From the NCBI RefSeq assembly GCF_004339745.1, contig NZ_SMGP01000004.1, positions 620,001-684,000 of the forward strand: a stretch of 64,000 bases of DNA, in the 5' to 3' direction. The position numbers and the translations under genes were made by a program. Of this stretch, positions 1 to 7,855 are shown in pieces. How positions within the stretch are numbered: position 1 is the stretch's first letter; each line of letters begins with the position of its first letter. Source of the stretch: Paraburkholderia sp. BL9I2N2 (GTDB taxonomy: Bacteria > Pseudomonadota > Gammaproteobacteria > Burkholderiales > Burkholderiaceae). The notes beneath the pieces are model-generated. The model did not search any database, had not been told where the DNA came from, and saw only the letters and a program-made list of their open reading frames with translations.

Positions 1-1
1 A

Positions 2-808
2 GTGGGCGACATCGCCGAGCGCAGCGTGATCGAGCGCGTGATCGACGACAGGACTTCGGCGATCTTCCATCTGGCCGCGATCGTGAGCGGCCAGGCCGAA
101 GCGGATTTCGATCTCGGCATGCGTATCAATCTGGATGCGTCGCGGCTGCTGCTGGAAACCTGCCGGCAGCGTGGCCACCGGCCGCGCGTACTCTTCACGA
201 GTTCCGTGGCGGTCTATGGCGGCGAGCTGCCCGCGGTCGTGCAGAACGATACCGCGTTGAATCCGCAGTCCTCGTATGGCGCGCAGAAGGCGATCGCCGA
301 GTTGCTGCTGAACGATTACGCACGGCGCGGTTTCGTCGACGGCCGCGTGTTGCGCCTGCCCACCATCAGCGTGCGGCCGGGCAAGCCGAATGCGGCGGCG
401 TCGTCGTTCGCGAGCGGCATCATTCGCGAGCCGTTGAACGGCGAACCGGCGGTGTGCCCGGTCGCGGGCTCGACGCGGCTGTGGCTGCTGTCGCCGCGCA
501 AGGCGATCGAGAGTCTGATCGCCGGACTCGAACTCGATTCCGCCGCGCTCGGTAACCAGCGTGTGCTGAACTTGCCGGGTATTTCGGTAAGCGTCGACGA
601 AATGGTCGCCGCGCTGCGCGAGGTGGCGGGCGACGCGGTTGCCGGGCGGATCGTGTGGGAACCGGATGCGCGCGTCGAAAAGATCGTGGGTAGCTGGCCG
701 GGACGGTGGGATACGTCGCGCGCCGAAGGGCTGGGGTTGAGCGGCGAGCGCAATTTTGCCGACGTGATCCGCAGCTATATCGAGGACGAGCACATCCAGC
801 TCCGCTAG
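2..808 (+). CDS. NAD-dependent epimerase/dehydratase, DenD-like (5' partial)
   Basis: Short-chain extended dehydrogenase of the NAD(P)-dependent epimerase family. The sequence most resembles D-erythronate dehydrogenase (DenD), which oxidises D-erythronate in four-carbon sugar acid catabolism. About 268 residues are visible against a family length near 320, and the N-terminal GxxGxxG nucleotide-binding loop is missing, so the gene starts upstream of the window; the GTG at base 2 is not a real start. Visible are the FHLAA strand, the TSS segment followed by the catalytic YGAQK (YxxxK) pair, and the LPTIS and NLPG stretches typical of DenD-type proteins. Family assignment is strong; the exact substrate is inferred from resemblance only. 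Confidence 0.8.
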   Translation: MGDIAERSVIERVIDDRTSAIFHLAAIVSGQAEADFDLGMRINLDASRLLLETCRQRGHRPRVLFTSSVAVYGGELPAVVQNDTALNPQSSYGAQKAIAELLLNDYARRGFVDGRVLRLPTISVRPGKPNAAASSFASGIIREPLNGEPAVCPVAGSTRLWLLSPRKAIESLIAGLELDSAALGNQRVLNLPGISVSVDEMVAALREVAGDAVAGRIVWEPDARVEKIVGSWPGRWDTSRAEGLGLSGERNFADVIRSYIEDEHIQLR

Positions 809-944
809 AAACACCCCCACGCAGTCTCCAGCCCCGTGCCGGCGCCTTGAAAACAGGGCAGCGGGCACGGGCGCGTCATTCGTCTGATCCTTGGCAAGAA
901 CGGCCGCGGCCTGCACGTATTCCCTGGTGCGGGCCTGGCCGCGC

Positions 945-974
945 TTGACATGGTTTCGGCCACACGCCTATTAT
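945..974 (+). promoter_or_regulatory. Sigma70-type promoter for pcaF
   Basis: TTGACA at 945-950 and TATTAT at 969-974 are separated by 18 bases, a near-consensus housekeeping promoter. Transcription would start near 981, inside or just before the operator-like sequences at 986-1020, which suits repression or activation at this point. The leader to the thiolase start would be about 200 bases. Confidence 0.65.
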
Positions 975-985
975 CGTGTCTAGTT

Positions 986-1020
986 GTTCGATATATGACC
1001 GTATGTTCGTATCAAGAACA
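986..1020. promoter_or_regulatory. PcaR-like box and TGTTC/GAACA dyad
   Basis: GTTCGATATATGACC at 986-1000 closely resembles the 15-base PcaR (IclR-family) site GTTCGATAATCGCAC described for Pseudomonas pca promoters, as I recall it. It is followed by a perfect dyad TGTTC-N7-GAACA at 1004-1020. Both lie immediately downstream of the -10 element. Beta-ketoadipate-responsive control of pcaF is known elsewhere; assignment to PcaR here is inference. Confidence 0.45.
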
Positions 1021-1188
1021 AATTGCGGAATTCTCGAGCCCATCGTTCATCGTCCTGCGCTAAGCTGAATCGATGCGACGGCTGCCTTGCAGCCGCTTCC
1101 CGTCGCGCTTGCCGGTGCGTCCGGTGCGCGCCACGCCGGCAATCCGGCCGCGGCGCAGCGCATGCAGCACATCAACTGGAGACATCAC

Positions 1189-2391
1189 ATGACCGAAGCA
1201 TTCCTGTGCGACGCGATTCGCACCCCCATCGGCCGCTATGCGGGTTCGCTGTCGTCGGTGCGCGCCGACGATCTGGGCGCCGTGCCGCTCAAGGCGCTGA
1301 TGGAGCGCAACAAGGACGTCGACTGGAACGCAATCGACGACGTGATCTACGGCTGCGCGAATCAGGCCGGCGAGGACAACCGCAATGTCGCGCGCATGTC
1401 GCTGTTGCTGGCCGGTTTGCCGCAAGGCGTGCCGGGCTCGACGGTGAACCGCCTGTGCGGTTCGGGCATGGACGCGGTCGGCATTGCGGCGCGCGCCATC
1501 AAATCGGGCGAGGCCGCATTGATGGTGGCCGGCGGCGTGGAAAGCATGAGCCGCGCGCCGTTCGTGATGGGCAAGGCGCCCACCGCGTTTTCGCGTCAGG
1601 CGGACATCTACGACACGACCATCGGCTGGCGTTTCGTGAACCCGCTGATGAAGAAAATGTACGGCGTCGATTCGATGCCGGAAACGGGCGAGAACGTTGC
1701 GACCGACTACAACATCAGCCGCGCCGATCAGGACGCTTTTGCCGTGCGCAGCCAGCTGAAAGCGGCGCGCGCGCAACGCGACGGCACGCTCGCACAGGAA
1801 ATCGTCGGCGTGACGATCGCGCAGAAGAAGGGCGATCCGATCACGGTGCTGCAAGACGAGCATCCGCGTGAGACCAGCCTCGAAACGCTCGCCAAGCTCA
1901 AGGGCGTGGTGCGTCCGGACGGCACCGTTACGGCAGGCAACGCGTCGGGCGTGAACGACGGCGCGGCGGCACTGTTGCTCGCGAATGAAGAAACGGCGAA
2001 GCGCTTCGGTCTCACGCCGCGCGCCCGCGTGCTGGGTATCGCCACCGCCGGCGTCGCGCCGCGCGTGATGGGCATCGGCCCGGCGCCCGCCACGCAAAAA
2101 CTGCTGGCCCGTCTGAACATGACCATCGATCAATTCGACGTGATCGAACTGAACGAAGCGTTCGCGTCGCAAGGTCTCGCGGTGCTGCGCGCACTCGGCG
2201 TGGCCGACGACGACGCCCGCGTCAATCCGAACGGCGGCGCGATCGCGCTGGGCCACCCGCTCGGCATGAGCGGCGCGCGTCTGGTGACCACCGCGATGTA
2301 TCAACTGCATCGCACGCAAGGCCGGTTTGCGCTGTGCACGATGTGTATCGGCGTCGGCCAGGGCATTGCGATCGCGATCGAGCGGGTGTGA
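1189..2391 (+). CDS. pcaF: Beta-ketoadipyl-CoA thiolase (3-oxoadipyl-CoA thiolase)
   Basis: Catalyses the last step of the beta-ketoadipate pathway, splitting 3-oxoadipyl-CoA to succinyl-CoA and acetyl-CoA in the cytoplasm. The product is 400 residues, the family's usual length. Nucleophilic Cys90 lies in NRLCGSG, His356 in GHPLG, and the second catalytic Cys386 in CTMCIGVGQG; NEAFASQ is also present. Residues 25-70 (ADDLGAVPLKALMER, NQAGEDNRNVARM) read very close to Pseudomonas PcaF. The ATG at 1189 is chosen over an upstream in-frame ATG because GGAGA sits at 1178-1182 and the protein then begins like known PcaF. It stands alone, away from other pca genes, and ends at a strong terminator. 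PaaJ is the main alternative. Confidence 0.93.
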   Translation: MTEAFLCDAIRTPIGRYAGSLSSVRADDLGAVPLKALMERNKDVDWNAIDDVIYGCANQAGEDNRNVARMSLLLAGLPQGVPGSTVNRLCGSGMDAVGIAARAIKSGEAALMVAGGVESMSRAPFVMGKAPTAFSRQADIYDTTIGWRFVNPLMKKMYGVDSMPETGENVATDYNISRADQDAFAVRSQLKAARAQRDGTLAQEIVGVTIAQKKGDPITVLQDEHPRETSLETLAKLKGVVRPDGTVTAGNASGVNDGAAALLLANEETAKRFGLTPRARVLGIATAGVAPRVMGIGPAPATQKLLARLNMTIDQFDVIELNEAFASQGLAVLRALGVADDDARVNPNGGAIALGHPLGMSGARLVTTAMYQLHRTQGRFALCTMCIGVGQGIAIAIERV

Positions 2392-2435
2392 TGGTTTAGC
2401 GGCTTGGTCCGCGCTACGGTTGAAGCTGGATGAAC

Positions 2436-2477
2436 AGAAACAGCCTCGTCGCTCATGCGACGAGGCTGTTTCTTTTT
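2436..2477 (+). terminator. Rho-independent terminator after pcaF
   Basis: A perfect 17-base-pair stem (2436-2452 with 2457-2473), loop TCAT, then a run of T. It lies 45 bases after the pcaF stop codon. Confidence 0.93.
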
Positions 2478-2892
2478 GTGCGGCGAGCATATCGAATGCG
2501 TGTCTAATTCGGTCTAAAGACGCTTTTGATTACAACGGAATACCGGAAAACATCGACTGCCGATTCGGCCGCCACACAGTATGCATTTAATGCTGTCTGC
2601 ATTTAAAACGCGCCGTTCATTCTGAATGGGCGTGAGAATATCCTTGCTTGTCCGGCTGACAGGATGCCGCTGTGACGCCATGCCGCGGCGCTTTAATGGC
2701 CGCGCGCATTCATTTGAAAATCACAATTCAATCAATTGCGGGTTGTTGTCAGGCATGTAAAATCGTTTGCGTCGTACCTTTTGAAAACTACCATCCTGAA
2801 GATGCACAGGCACTCATGGCGTTAAGAGTCCGCATTCCGCGGTTTCAGCTCGCCGTTACGCTGGATCGAACAAACTCTCAAGGAGCATGCAA
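2478..2892. other. Intergenic region before the exported protein gene
   Basis: No gene is supported here. The stretch is less GC-rich than its surroundings and carries two copies of TGCATTTAA (2582-2590 and 2598-2606). The promoter of the following gene must lie here, but no convincing -35/-10 pair was seen. Confidence 0.5.
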
Positions 2893-3465
2893 ATGAAGGC
2901 AGCGACGATTGGAGCAGCGTTGATGGTCGCGGCGTCTGCCGCAGCCCAGCCGGCATGGGCGCAAGATGCCATGGCCAGTGCCGCGCAAGGCATCGTCGGC
3001 GCGGTGGAGCCGGTGCATATGAAGGCGCAGATCGTCGGTATCGATCCGGGCACCCGCACGCTCACGCTCAAGGGGCAGGGCGGCAACGTGGTGGTCGTGC
3101 TCGTGGGCCAGCAGGTGGAGGGATTCGACAAGCTGACGGTGGGTGACCAGGTGGACGTGCTCTACAAGAATGCGCTCCTTGTGAAGGCCGAGAAGGTCAC
3201 CGGCAAGGACAAGGGCATTCGCGCGCGTGTCGACACGCAGGTGTACGCCCCGGCCTCGGGCGGCTTCGAATCGGCGCGCCAGATCGAAGTGCTCGCCACC
3301 GTGCAGAAGATCGACCGCAAGAAGCGTCTGGTCACGCTGCGCGGCGCGTATCAGACGCAAACGCTCGAAGCCGGTCCCGACGTCGATCTGAAGGACGTCA
3401 AGGTCGGCGATACGATCCACGCGGTATTCGTGTCGGCGGCGGCCGTGCAGGTGACGCCGAAATAA
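2893..3465 (+). CDS. Exported protein with two related beta-strand modules
   Basis: Uncharacterised protein of 190 residues with a Sec signal peptide (MKAATIGAALMVAASAAAQ, cleavage near AWAQ-D). The mature part has two similar modules, each a conversion of RTLTLKG/RLVTLRG into VxVGDxV/VKVGDTI (about residues 48-95 and 137-188), suggesting a duplicated small beta-barrel or OB-like fold in the periplasm. The ATG at 2893 is preferred over the one at 2887 because AGGAG at 2881-2885 is correctly spaced only for the second. The gene is monocistronic and ends at a strong terminator. No function can be assigned. Confidence 0.8.
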   Translation: MKAATIGAALMVAASAAAQPAWAQDAMASAAQGIVGAVEPVHMKAQIVGIDPGTRTLTLKGQGGNVVVVLVGQQVEGFDKLTVGDQVDVLYKNALLVKAEKVTGKDKGIRARVDTQVYAPASGGFESARQIEVLATVQKIDRKKRLVTLRGAYQTQTLEAGPDVDLKDVKVGDTIHAVFVSAAAVQVTPK

Positions 3466-3487
3466 CGTCGGGCAATCGGCAGCCACA

Positions 3488-3524
3488 AAAACACCCCTTG
3501 TTTTAAGGGGTGTTTTGTTTTTTT
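3488..3524 (+). terminator. Terminator after the exported protein gene
   Basis: A 12-base-pair stem, AAAACACCCCTT at 3488-3499 with AAGGGGTGTTTT at 3505-3516, loop GTTTT, then G and seven T. The A-rich left flank may let it work in both directions, for the convergent DUF2917 gene too. Confidence 0.92.
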
Positions 3525-3556
3525 GCCACGAACACAGCTCGCCTTCACGCGCGCGG

Positions 3557-3937
3557 CTAACGCGGCGCTGGCGGCCCCAGACTCAACCACGCGAGCCGTC
3601 CCAGCCAGCGTCTGAGCAGGCCGCCTCGCGCCGGCAGCGCGTAGCTCAACGACACGCGCGCGGCGCATTCGCCATCCGTACTGAGCCACACACGCTCGCC
3701 GCGTTGCAGCTGGAATGTGTGGCCCGGATCGAGCCAATGATCGTAAGGTGAACTGACGCGTGTGAGCCAGAGGCGCGCGCCTTGCACGGCGAGCGTGCCA
3801 TCGGCTTCGACACGCCAGGTCAGCGTCGCGCCTGGCATGACTGAAAAATGCAGCACCAGCTTCGGCAGACGGTCGTCGTGCCGATACGCCACCAGACTCG
3901 ATTCATCATCCATGCACTGCGGGCTTGCCTGATCCAT
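3557..3937 (-). CDS. DUF2917 domain protein
   Basis: Protein of 126 residues matching DUF2917, a family of unknown function common in Burkholderiaceae. Visible are the conserved segments GATLTWRVEADGTLAVQGARLWLTR split across about residues 35-60, then YDHWLDPG and LQRGERVWLS, ending in a positively charged tail. The fold looks like an all-beta cupin-like sandwich. The ATG at 3937 is chosen because GGAG lies six bases upstream; the in-frame ATG at 3952 has no ribosome binding site. There is no signal peptide. It lies convergent to the preceding exported protein gene. Confidence 0.85.
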   Translation of the reverse strand: MDQASPQCMDDESSLVAYRHDDRLPKLVLHFSVMPGATLTWRVEADGTLAVQGARLWLTRVSSPYDHWLDPGHTFQLQRGERVWLSTDGECAARVSLSYALPARGGLLRRWLGRLAWLSLGPPAPR

Positions 3938-3984
3938 CTCGTTCTCCGTCATCAAGCCGGCTGACGGAGGTGCCCACAAAACAA

Positions 3985-4013
3985 AAGGCCCCTTCCGTTA
4001 CCGGCGGGGCCTT
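3985..4013 (-). terminator. Terminator on the minus strand
   Basis: AAGGCCCC at 3985-3992 pairs with GGGGCCTT at 4006-4013. Read on the minus strand, the stem is followed by TTTTGTTTTG, so it stops leftward transcription, presumably from acoR, before the DUF2917 gene. The plus-strand side has no T run. Confidence 0.7.
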
Positions 4014-4349
4014 GGGGATATGTTACGCAGATTCAGACTGCTAACGCGCACGCACTCCCAATGGCCAGCCGATGATGGCTCGCTTCGGGTGTGTAATCGC
4101 ATTTGCGATAGAGATGTGCGTCAACATGAGATCGAGTGTGCCGTTTTGCCACAGGTCTTGTCAATCAAAAAATCGCCATTCATTTGAACGGGTGTGCGAA
4201 CCGCTCGGGATCCTTCGCAATGCGTAGTGCTTGCGTCGCCAGCCTATGAGGCGACATCCCATGCCTGCGTTCGTGGTGGGTTACGAGATCACGTAGTGAA
4301 GACGTCGACCACGCGTCGACGCTTACGGATCACGCTGACAGCCGGCGCT
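4014..4349. other. Intergenic region downstream of acoR
   Basis: No supported gene in 336 bases. A minus-strand open stretch of about 48 codons (ending near 4190, containing HHERRHGMSPHR) has no start or ribosome binding site and resembles nothing I recognise; it may be a gene relic. Confidence 0.5.
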
Positions 4350-6338
4350 TCAGCGTCGATGCGGCGCGACGATACCCAGCGACGCAATGCGTCGATACAA
4401 GGTGGCGCGCGACATGCCGAGCGCTTGCGCCGCCGCGTTCGGCCGCCATTGATGGCGTGTGAGCGCATCGATAATGCGTGCGCGCTCTTCACGCGGGTCC
4501 TGCCGCGCGTCCCGTTGCCGGCCGTCATGTGGGTCAATCCGCAATAGCGCCGGTTTGTGCGCGGCTTCAGGCGCGAGCAACGCCGCTATATCCGGCGCGA
4601 CATGGCGCAATTCCACCCGTGCGCCGTCACAGATCGCGCACGCGTAGCGCAGCACATTGCGCAACTGGCGAATGTTGCCCGGCCATGCGAACCCCGCCAG
4701 GCGCTCGGCAAGGTGTGGGTCGAGCGTGAGCACGTGGCCGGCCATTTGGGCTTCTTCGTCGAAGACCGCGTCGATCACGTCGCGGATATCCGCGCGCTCG
4801 CGCAGCGGCGGCATCGGTAAAGACGCGCCGCTCAACCGGTAATAGAGGTCTTCGCGGAACGTGCCGGCCGCGACCATCTGCGCGAGATCGCGGTGCGTGG
4901 CGCAAATCACGTCGATATCCACGCGCACGGGCGCATCGCCGCCGAGCGGCGTCACTTCGCCTTCGGCCAGCACGCGCAGCAGCCGCGTTTGCAGATCGAG
5001 CGGCATGTCGCCGATTTCATCGAGAAACAGCGTACCTGTATGCGCCTGTGCAATCTTGCCGCGTGCGCCGCGGCTGCGTGCGCCGGTGAAGGCGCCGGGC
5101 GCATAGCCGAACAATTCGCTTTCGATCAGCGATTCCGGAATCGCGCCGCAATTCACTGCGATAAACGGCCTCGCGCGCCGTGCGCCCGAATCATGCACCG
5201 CGCGCGCGAACACTTCCTTGCCGACGCCGGTCTCGCCGAGAATCAGAATTGGCAGACGTTTGCCCATCACGCGCAAAGCAACGGCCGCGTTATGCGCGAT
5301 CTGCGGATCCGCGCTGTGTAGAAAACGTCCGAGCGCACCGAGTTGCAGATCGTTTTGCGACGCGGTTTGCGCCGATCTTGCGGCGCCATCGTGCATCGTG
5401 GACGCCGAGCGCGACATACGTCTGAGCGGCGCGCGAATACGCGCATACAACGTCGTCCCGGTCGCGCGCAGGCGCAAGCCGACAATCGCATCCGTGCGCG
5501 CGACGTCGTGCAGGTGCGAGCCCGACGTGTCGAATACGTCGTCGATGTGACGCGGGCCGTTCAGCGCCGGAATGCACTCGCGCGCCTTGCGATTGGCGGC
5601 AACGAGATTGCCGCATTCGTCGAAGGCGATCAGTACTTCGGGCTGCGCCTCGACAAAGTTGCGGCTCGAATGGCCGAACAGAATCCAGTGCTGGGTCGTT
5701 TGATTGAGGAAGTAACCGTCTTCGATCAGGCCGGCGCTTTGCCGCACCAGTTGAAACACGAGCCGCTGACTGTCGCGGTTATCCGGCGACTGCACGGCGG
5801 AGGCATCGAGCACGCCGATCATCTCGCCGGTCGGCGCGAAGATCGGCGCCGCGCTGCAGGTGAGGGTCGTGAACGCCGCGCGGAAATGATCGGTCTTGTG
5901 CACGATGATCGGCGCGAGATCGGTCAGCACGTTCGCCACGCCGCACGTGCCTTCTTCGCGCTCGGACCAGCACGAACCGATATACAGGCCCGCATGCTTG
6001 AAATCGCTGCGGCGTTCGCGATCGATCCGGTAGTCGATGGTGACGCCGTGCGCGTCGGTGAGCATCACGCAATAGTCGGCGACGCGAATCATGTCGTGCA
6101 GACGTGTCAGGCATTGGCCCGATGCACGCAGAAAGGCTTCTTCCTTGCCTTGCACTTCGCGCAATTCCGCCGACGTCAGCACGCGCGGTCCGATCACGGC
6201 GCCCGGATCGAGCCGGTACTGTTCGAACGAACGCTGCCACGACGAGACGAGCCGTGGAGAATCGGCGGGCGCGGGCAGGCGCCCTTCAATGGCGCCACGC
6301 ACGCGGTCGATGTGCTGGGTCTGCGAGACGTAAGGCAT
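4350..6338 (-). CDS. acoR: Sigma54-dependent acetoin catabolism activator
   Basis: Transcriptional activator of 662 residues that responds to acetoin and drives the divergent aco operon through sigma54 RNA polymerase. The N-terminal sensory region (about 30-300) contains a GAF-type domain. The AAA+ domain has Walker A GETGVGKE (368-375), the sigma54-contact loop GAFTGA (415-420), Walker B LFLDEIGD and WPGNIRQLRN. A Fis-type helix-turn-helix lies at about 632-653 (AAAQALGMSRATLYRR). The ATG at 6338 has GGAG at the right distance. All residues needed for ATP hydrolysis and sigma54 contact are present. Divergence from acoXABC, which has a -24/-12 promoter, supports the name. Confidence 0.93.
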   Translation of the reverse strand: MPYVSQTQHIDRVRGAIEGRLPAPADSPRLVSSWQRSFEQYRLDPGAVIGPRVLTSAELREVQGKEEAFLRASGQCLTRLHDMIRVADYCVMLTDAHGVTIDYRIDRERRSDFKHAGLYIGSCWSEREEGTCGVANVLTDLAPIIVHKTDHFRAAFTTLTCSAAPIFAPTGEMIGVLDASAVQSPDNRDSQRLVFQLVRQSAGLIEDGYFLNQTTQHWILFGHSSRNFVEAQPEVLIAFDECGNLVAANRKARECIPALNGPRHIDDVFDTSGSHLHDVARTDAIVGLRLRATGTTLYARIRAPLRRMSRSASTMHDGAARSAQTASQNDLQLGALGRFLHSADPQIAHNAAVALRVMGKRLPILILGETGVGKEVFARAVHDSGARRARPFIAVNCGAIPESLIESELFGYAPGAFTGARSRGARGKIAQAHTGTLFLDEIGDMPLDLQTRLLRVLAEGEVTPLGGDAPVRVDIDVICATHRDLAQMVAAGTFREDLYYRLSGASLPMPPLRERADIRDVIDAVFDEEAQMAGHVLTLDPHLAERLAGFAWPGNIRQLRNVLRYACAICDGARVELRHVAPDIAALLAPEAAHKPALLRIDPHDGRQRDARQDPREERARIIDALTRHQWRPNAAAQALGMSRATLYRRIASLGIVAPHRR

Positions 6339-6425
6339 GGTCGGCTCCAGGCGAGCGACACACAGTGAGATCAGGGTGTTCTTGTATCACATCCCGCTTG
6401 ATGAATCACATTGCAATGCAGCACG

Positions 6426-6564
6426 CGAGACGCGTGAGACGATTGTCTCAGTCTCAGGTGAGACGGTTGGCCTTGTCGCGCAGATCGAGACGGGTAAAGG
6501 GTTTGCGACGCGTCTTCGTATTGCTCGGCCACGCTGCGAACGTTGCACGCGCCGGGCGTGAGAC
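6426..6564. promoter_or_regulatory. Upstream activator sequences, TGAGAC dyads (AcoR sites)
   Basis: A cluster of GAGAC-type half-sites 110-250 bases before the sigma54 promoter. There is a perfect dyad TGAGAC-GATT-GTCTCA at 6435-6450, an everted pair GTCTCA-GG-TGAGAC at 6451-6464, CGAGAC at 6426 and 6486, and TGAGAC at 6559-6564. The position is where an enhancer-binding protein should bind. That AcoR is the binder is inference from the gene arrangement. Confidence 0.75.
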
Positions 6565-6675
6565 GCCTGGAACGCTGCGTCGCGTGGTGCCGGCTCACCA
6601 TCCAGATTTGCATCTCGATGCGAAAAGCCCTTTAAACAGGGCACTTTCGCGCGGCGATGTGATTTCTCAGCAGAT

Positions 6676-6690
6676 TGGCACACCCTTTGC
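6676..6690 (+). promoter_or_regulatory. Sigma54 promoter of the aco operon
   Basis: TGGCAC (6676-6681), five bases, then TTGC (6687-6690), with the next base A: an exact match to the TGGCACN5TTGCA consensus. The transcript should begin around 6700-6703, about 50 bases before the acoX start. Strand and place fit activation by the divergent acoR product. Confidence 0.92.
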
Positions 6691-6750
6691 AGTGTCCTAC
6701 GCATGACAAAGCGCCATCGTTTGACGACGGCGACACAGGAGACATGCACA

Positions 6751-7815
6751 GTGCCATCGCCCATCACCGTCGGCGTGATCGCGAACCCTGCGTCGGGTCG
6801 CGACATTCGCCGTCTCACTTCCTATGCGTCGGTGTTTCCGACCTCCGAAAAAGCCAACATGGTGGTGCGCTTGCTGGCCGGGCTCGGCATGCTCGGCGTA
6901 ACGCGCGTGCTGTGTCTGCGCGACCGGACCGGCGTGGCGGCGCTGCTGCTGCGCGCGCTCGACACGCACGACGCCGTCGCCGCGCAACAGCGCTGGCCGG
7001 AAGTCGAGTTCATCGAACAGCCGATCACCGACAGCGTCGCCGATACCCACGCGGGGGTCGCCGCGATGCTGCGGGCGGGCGTCGAGTTGATCGCCGTGCT
7101 CGGCGGCGACGGCACGCACCGCGCCGTCGCCGCGCATTGCGCAAGAGTGCCGCTGCTGACTTTGTCCACCGGCACCAACAACGCCTTTCCGGATTTGCGC
7201 GAAGCCACCGTGGCCGGCCTCGCCGGCGCGCTCGTCGCGTCGGGCGCGGTGCCGCCGGATGTGGCGCTGATGCGTAACAAGCGGCTCGTGGTGCGCTGCA
7301 CGGCCGGGCCGAATCGCGGCCGCGAGGAGATCGCGCTGGTCGATGTCTGCGTGAGCCGCCAGCGCTTCGTCGGCGCGCGGGCCGTCTCCGATCCGGCCGA
7401 TATCGAAGAACTCTTTCTCACGTTCGCCGCGCCCGACGGCATCGGCCTTTCGTCGATCGGCGGAGCGTGGGCGCCCGTGGAGCGCACCGCGTCGCACGGT
7501 TTGCATCTGCGCTTTGCAGCACCGGGCGAATCCGGCGTGCCGCTAGTGGCGCCCATTGCGCCGGGCCGGGTCGAGCGCGTGCTGATGCGCACGTGCGAAC
7601 GCTTCGAAGTCGGCGTGTGGAGGACGCTGGAAACCGAGCACGGCACGCTCGCCTTCGACGGCGAGCGCGAAATCGAACTGGAGCGCGGCGACCGCTATGA
7701 GATCGCGCTGGATTGGGAAGGGCCGCTGACCGTCGACGTCGAACGCACGCTGCGTTTCGCGGCGTCGCGTCAACTGGTGCGGGAAGTGGCGAACGTGGTT
7801 GCGCATCAAAAGTAG
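6751..7815 (+). CDS. acoX: AcoX, ATP-NAD kinase-like protein of acetoin catabolism
   Basis: Protein of 354 residues belonging to the ATP-NAD/diacylglycerol kinase-like superfamily. The kinase-type motif GGDGT is at 118-122 and GTNNAF at about 141-146; IANPASG is near the N-terminus. AcoX is regularly found at the head of acetoin dehydrogenase operons, but its reaction is not settled; it is not needed for the in vitro dehydrogenase. The start is the GTG at 6751, eight bases after AGGAGA. The in-frame ATG at 6703 falls at the predicted transcription start and lacks a ribosome binding site. First gene of acoXABC-lipA. Confidence 0.85.
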   Translation: MPSPITVGVIANPASGRDIRRLTSYASVFPTSEKANMVVRLLAGLGMLGVTRVLCLRDRTGVAALLLRALDTHDAVAAQQRWPEVEFIEQPITDSVADTHAGVAAMLRAGVELIAVLGGDGTHRAVAAHCARVPLLTLSTGTNNAFPDLREATVAGLAGALVASGAVPPDVALMRNKRLVVRCTAGPNRGREEIALVDVCVSRQRFVGARAVSDPADIEELFLTFAAPDGIGLSSIGGAWAPVERTASHGLHLRFAAPGESGVPLVAPIAPGRVERVLMRTCERFEVGVWRTLETEHGTLAFDGEREIELERGDRYEIALDWEGPLTVDVERTLRFAASRQLVREVANVVAHQK

Positions 7816-7855
7816 GTAGTGGGCAGGCAGTGCATTCATTCCAAGGAGACACACC

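Larger units (their letters stand above)
809..1188. other. Intergenic region upstream of pcaF
   Basis: This 380-base region has no convincing gene. It carries the promoter and box annotated separately, followed by a leader of about 200 bases before the thiolase start. No terminator for the preceding dehydrogenase gene is obvious. Confidence 0.6.

Noticed and set aside
1060..2490. Long minus-strand open frame opposite pcaF
   Set aside because: It is the high-GC antisense shadow of a clearly real thiolase; its translation is Arg/His-rich with no family resemblance.
4160..4310. Minus-strand stretch ending ALRIAKDPERFAHPFK
   Set aside because: Protein-like, but without a start codon, ribosome site or known homologue; kept only as a note in the intergenic entry.
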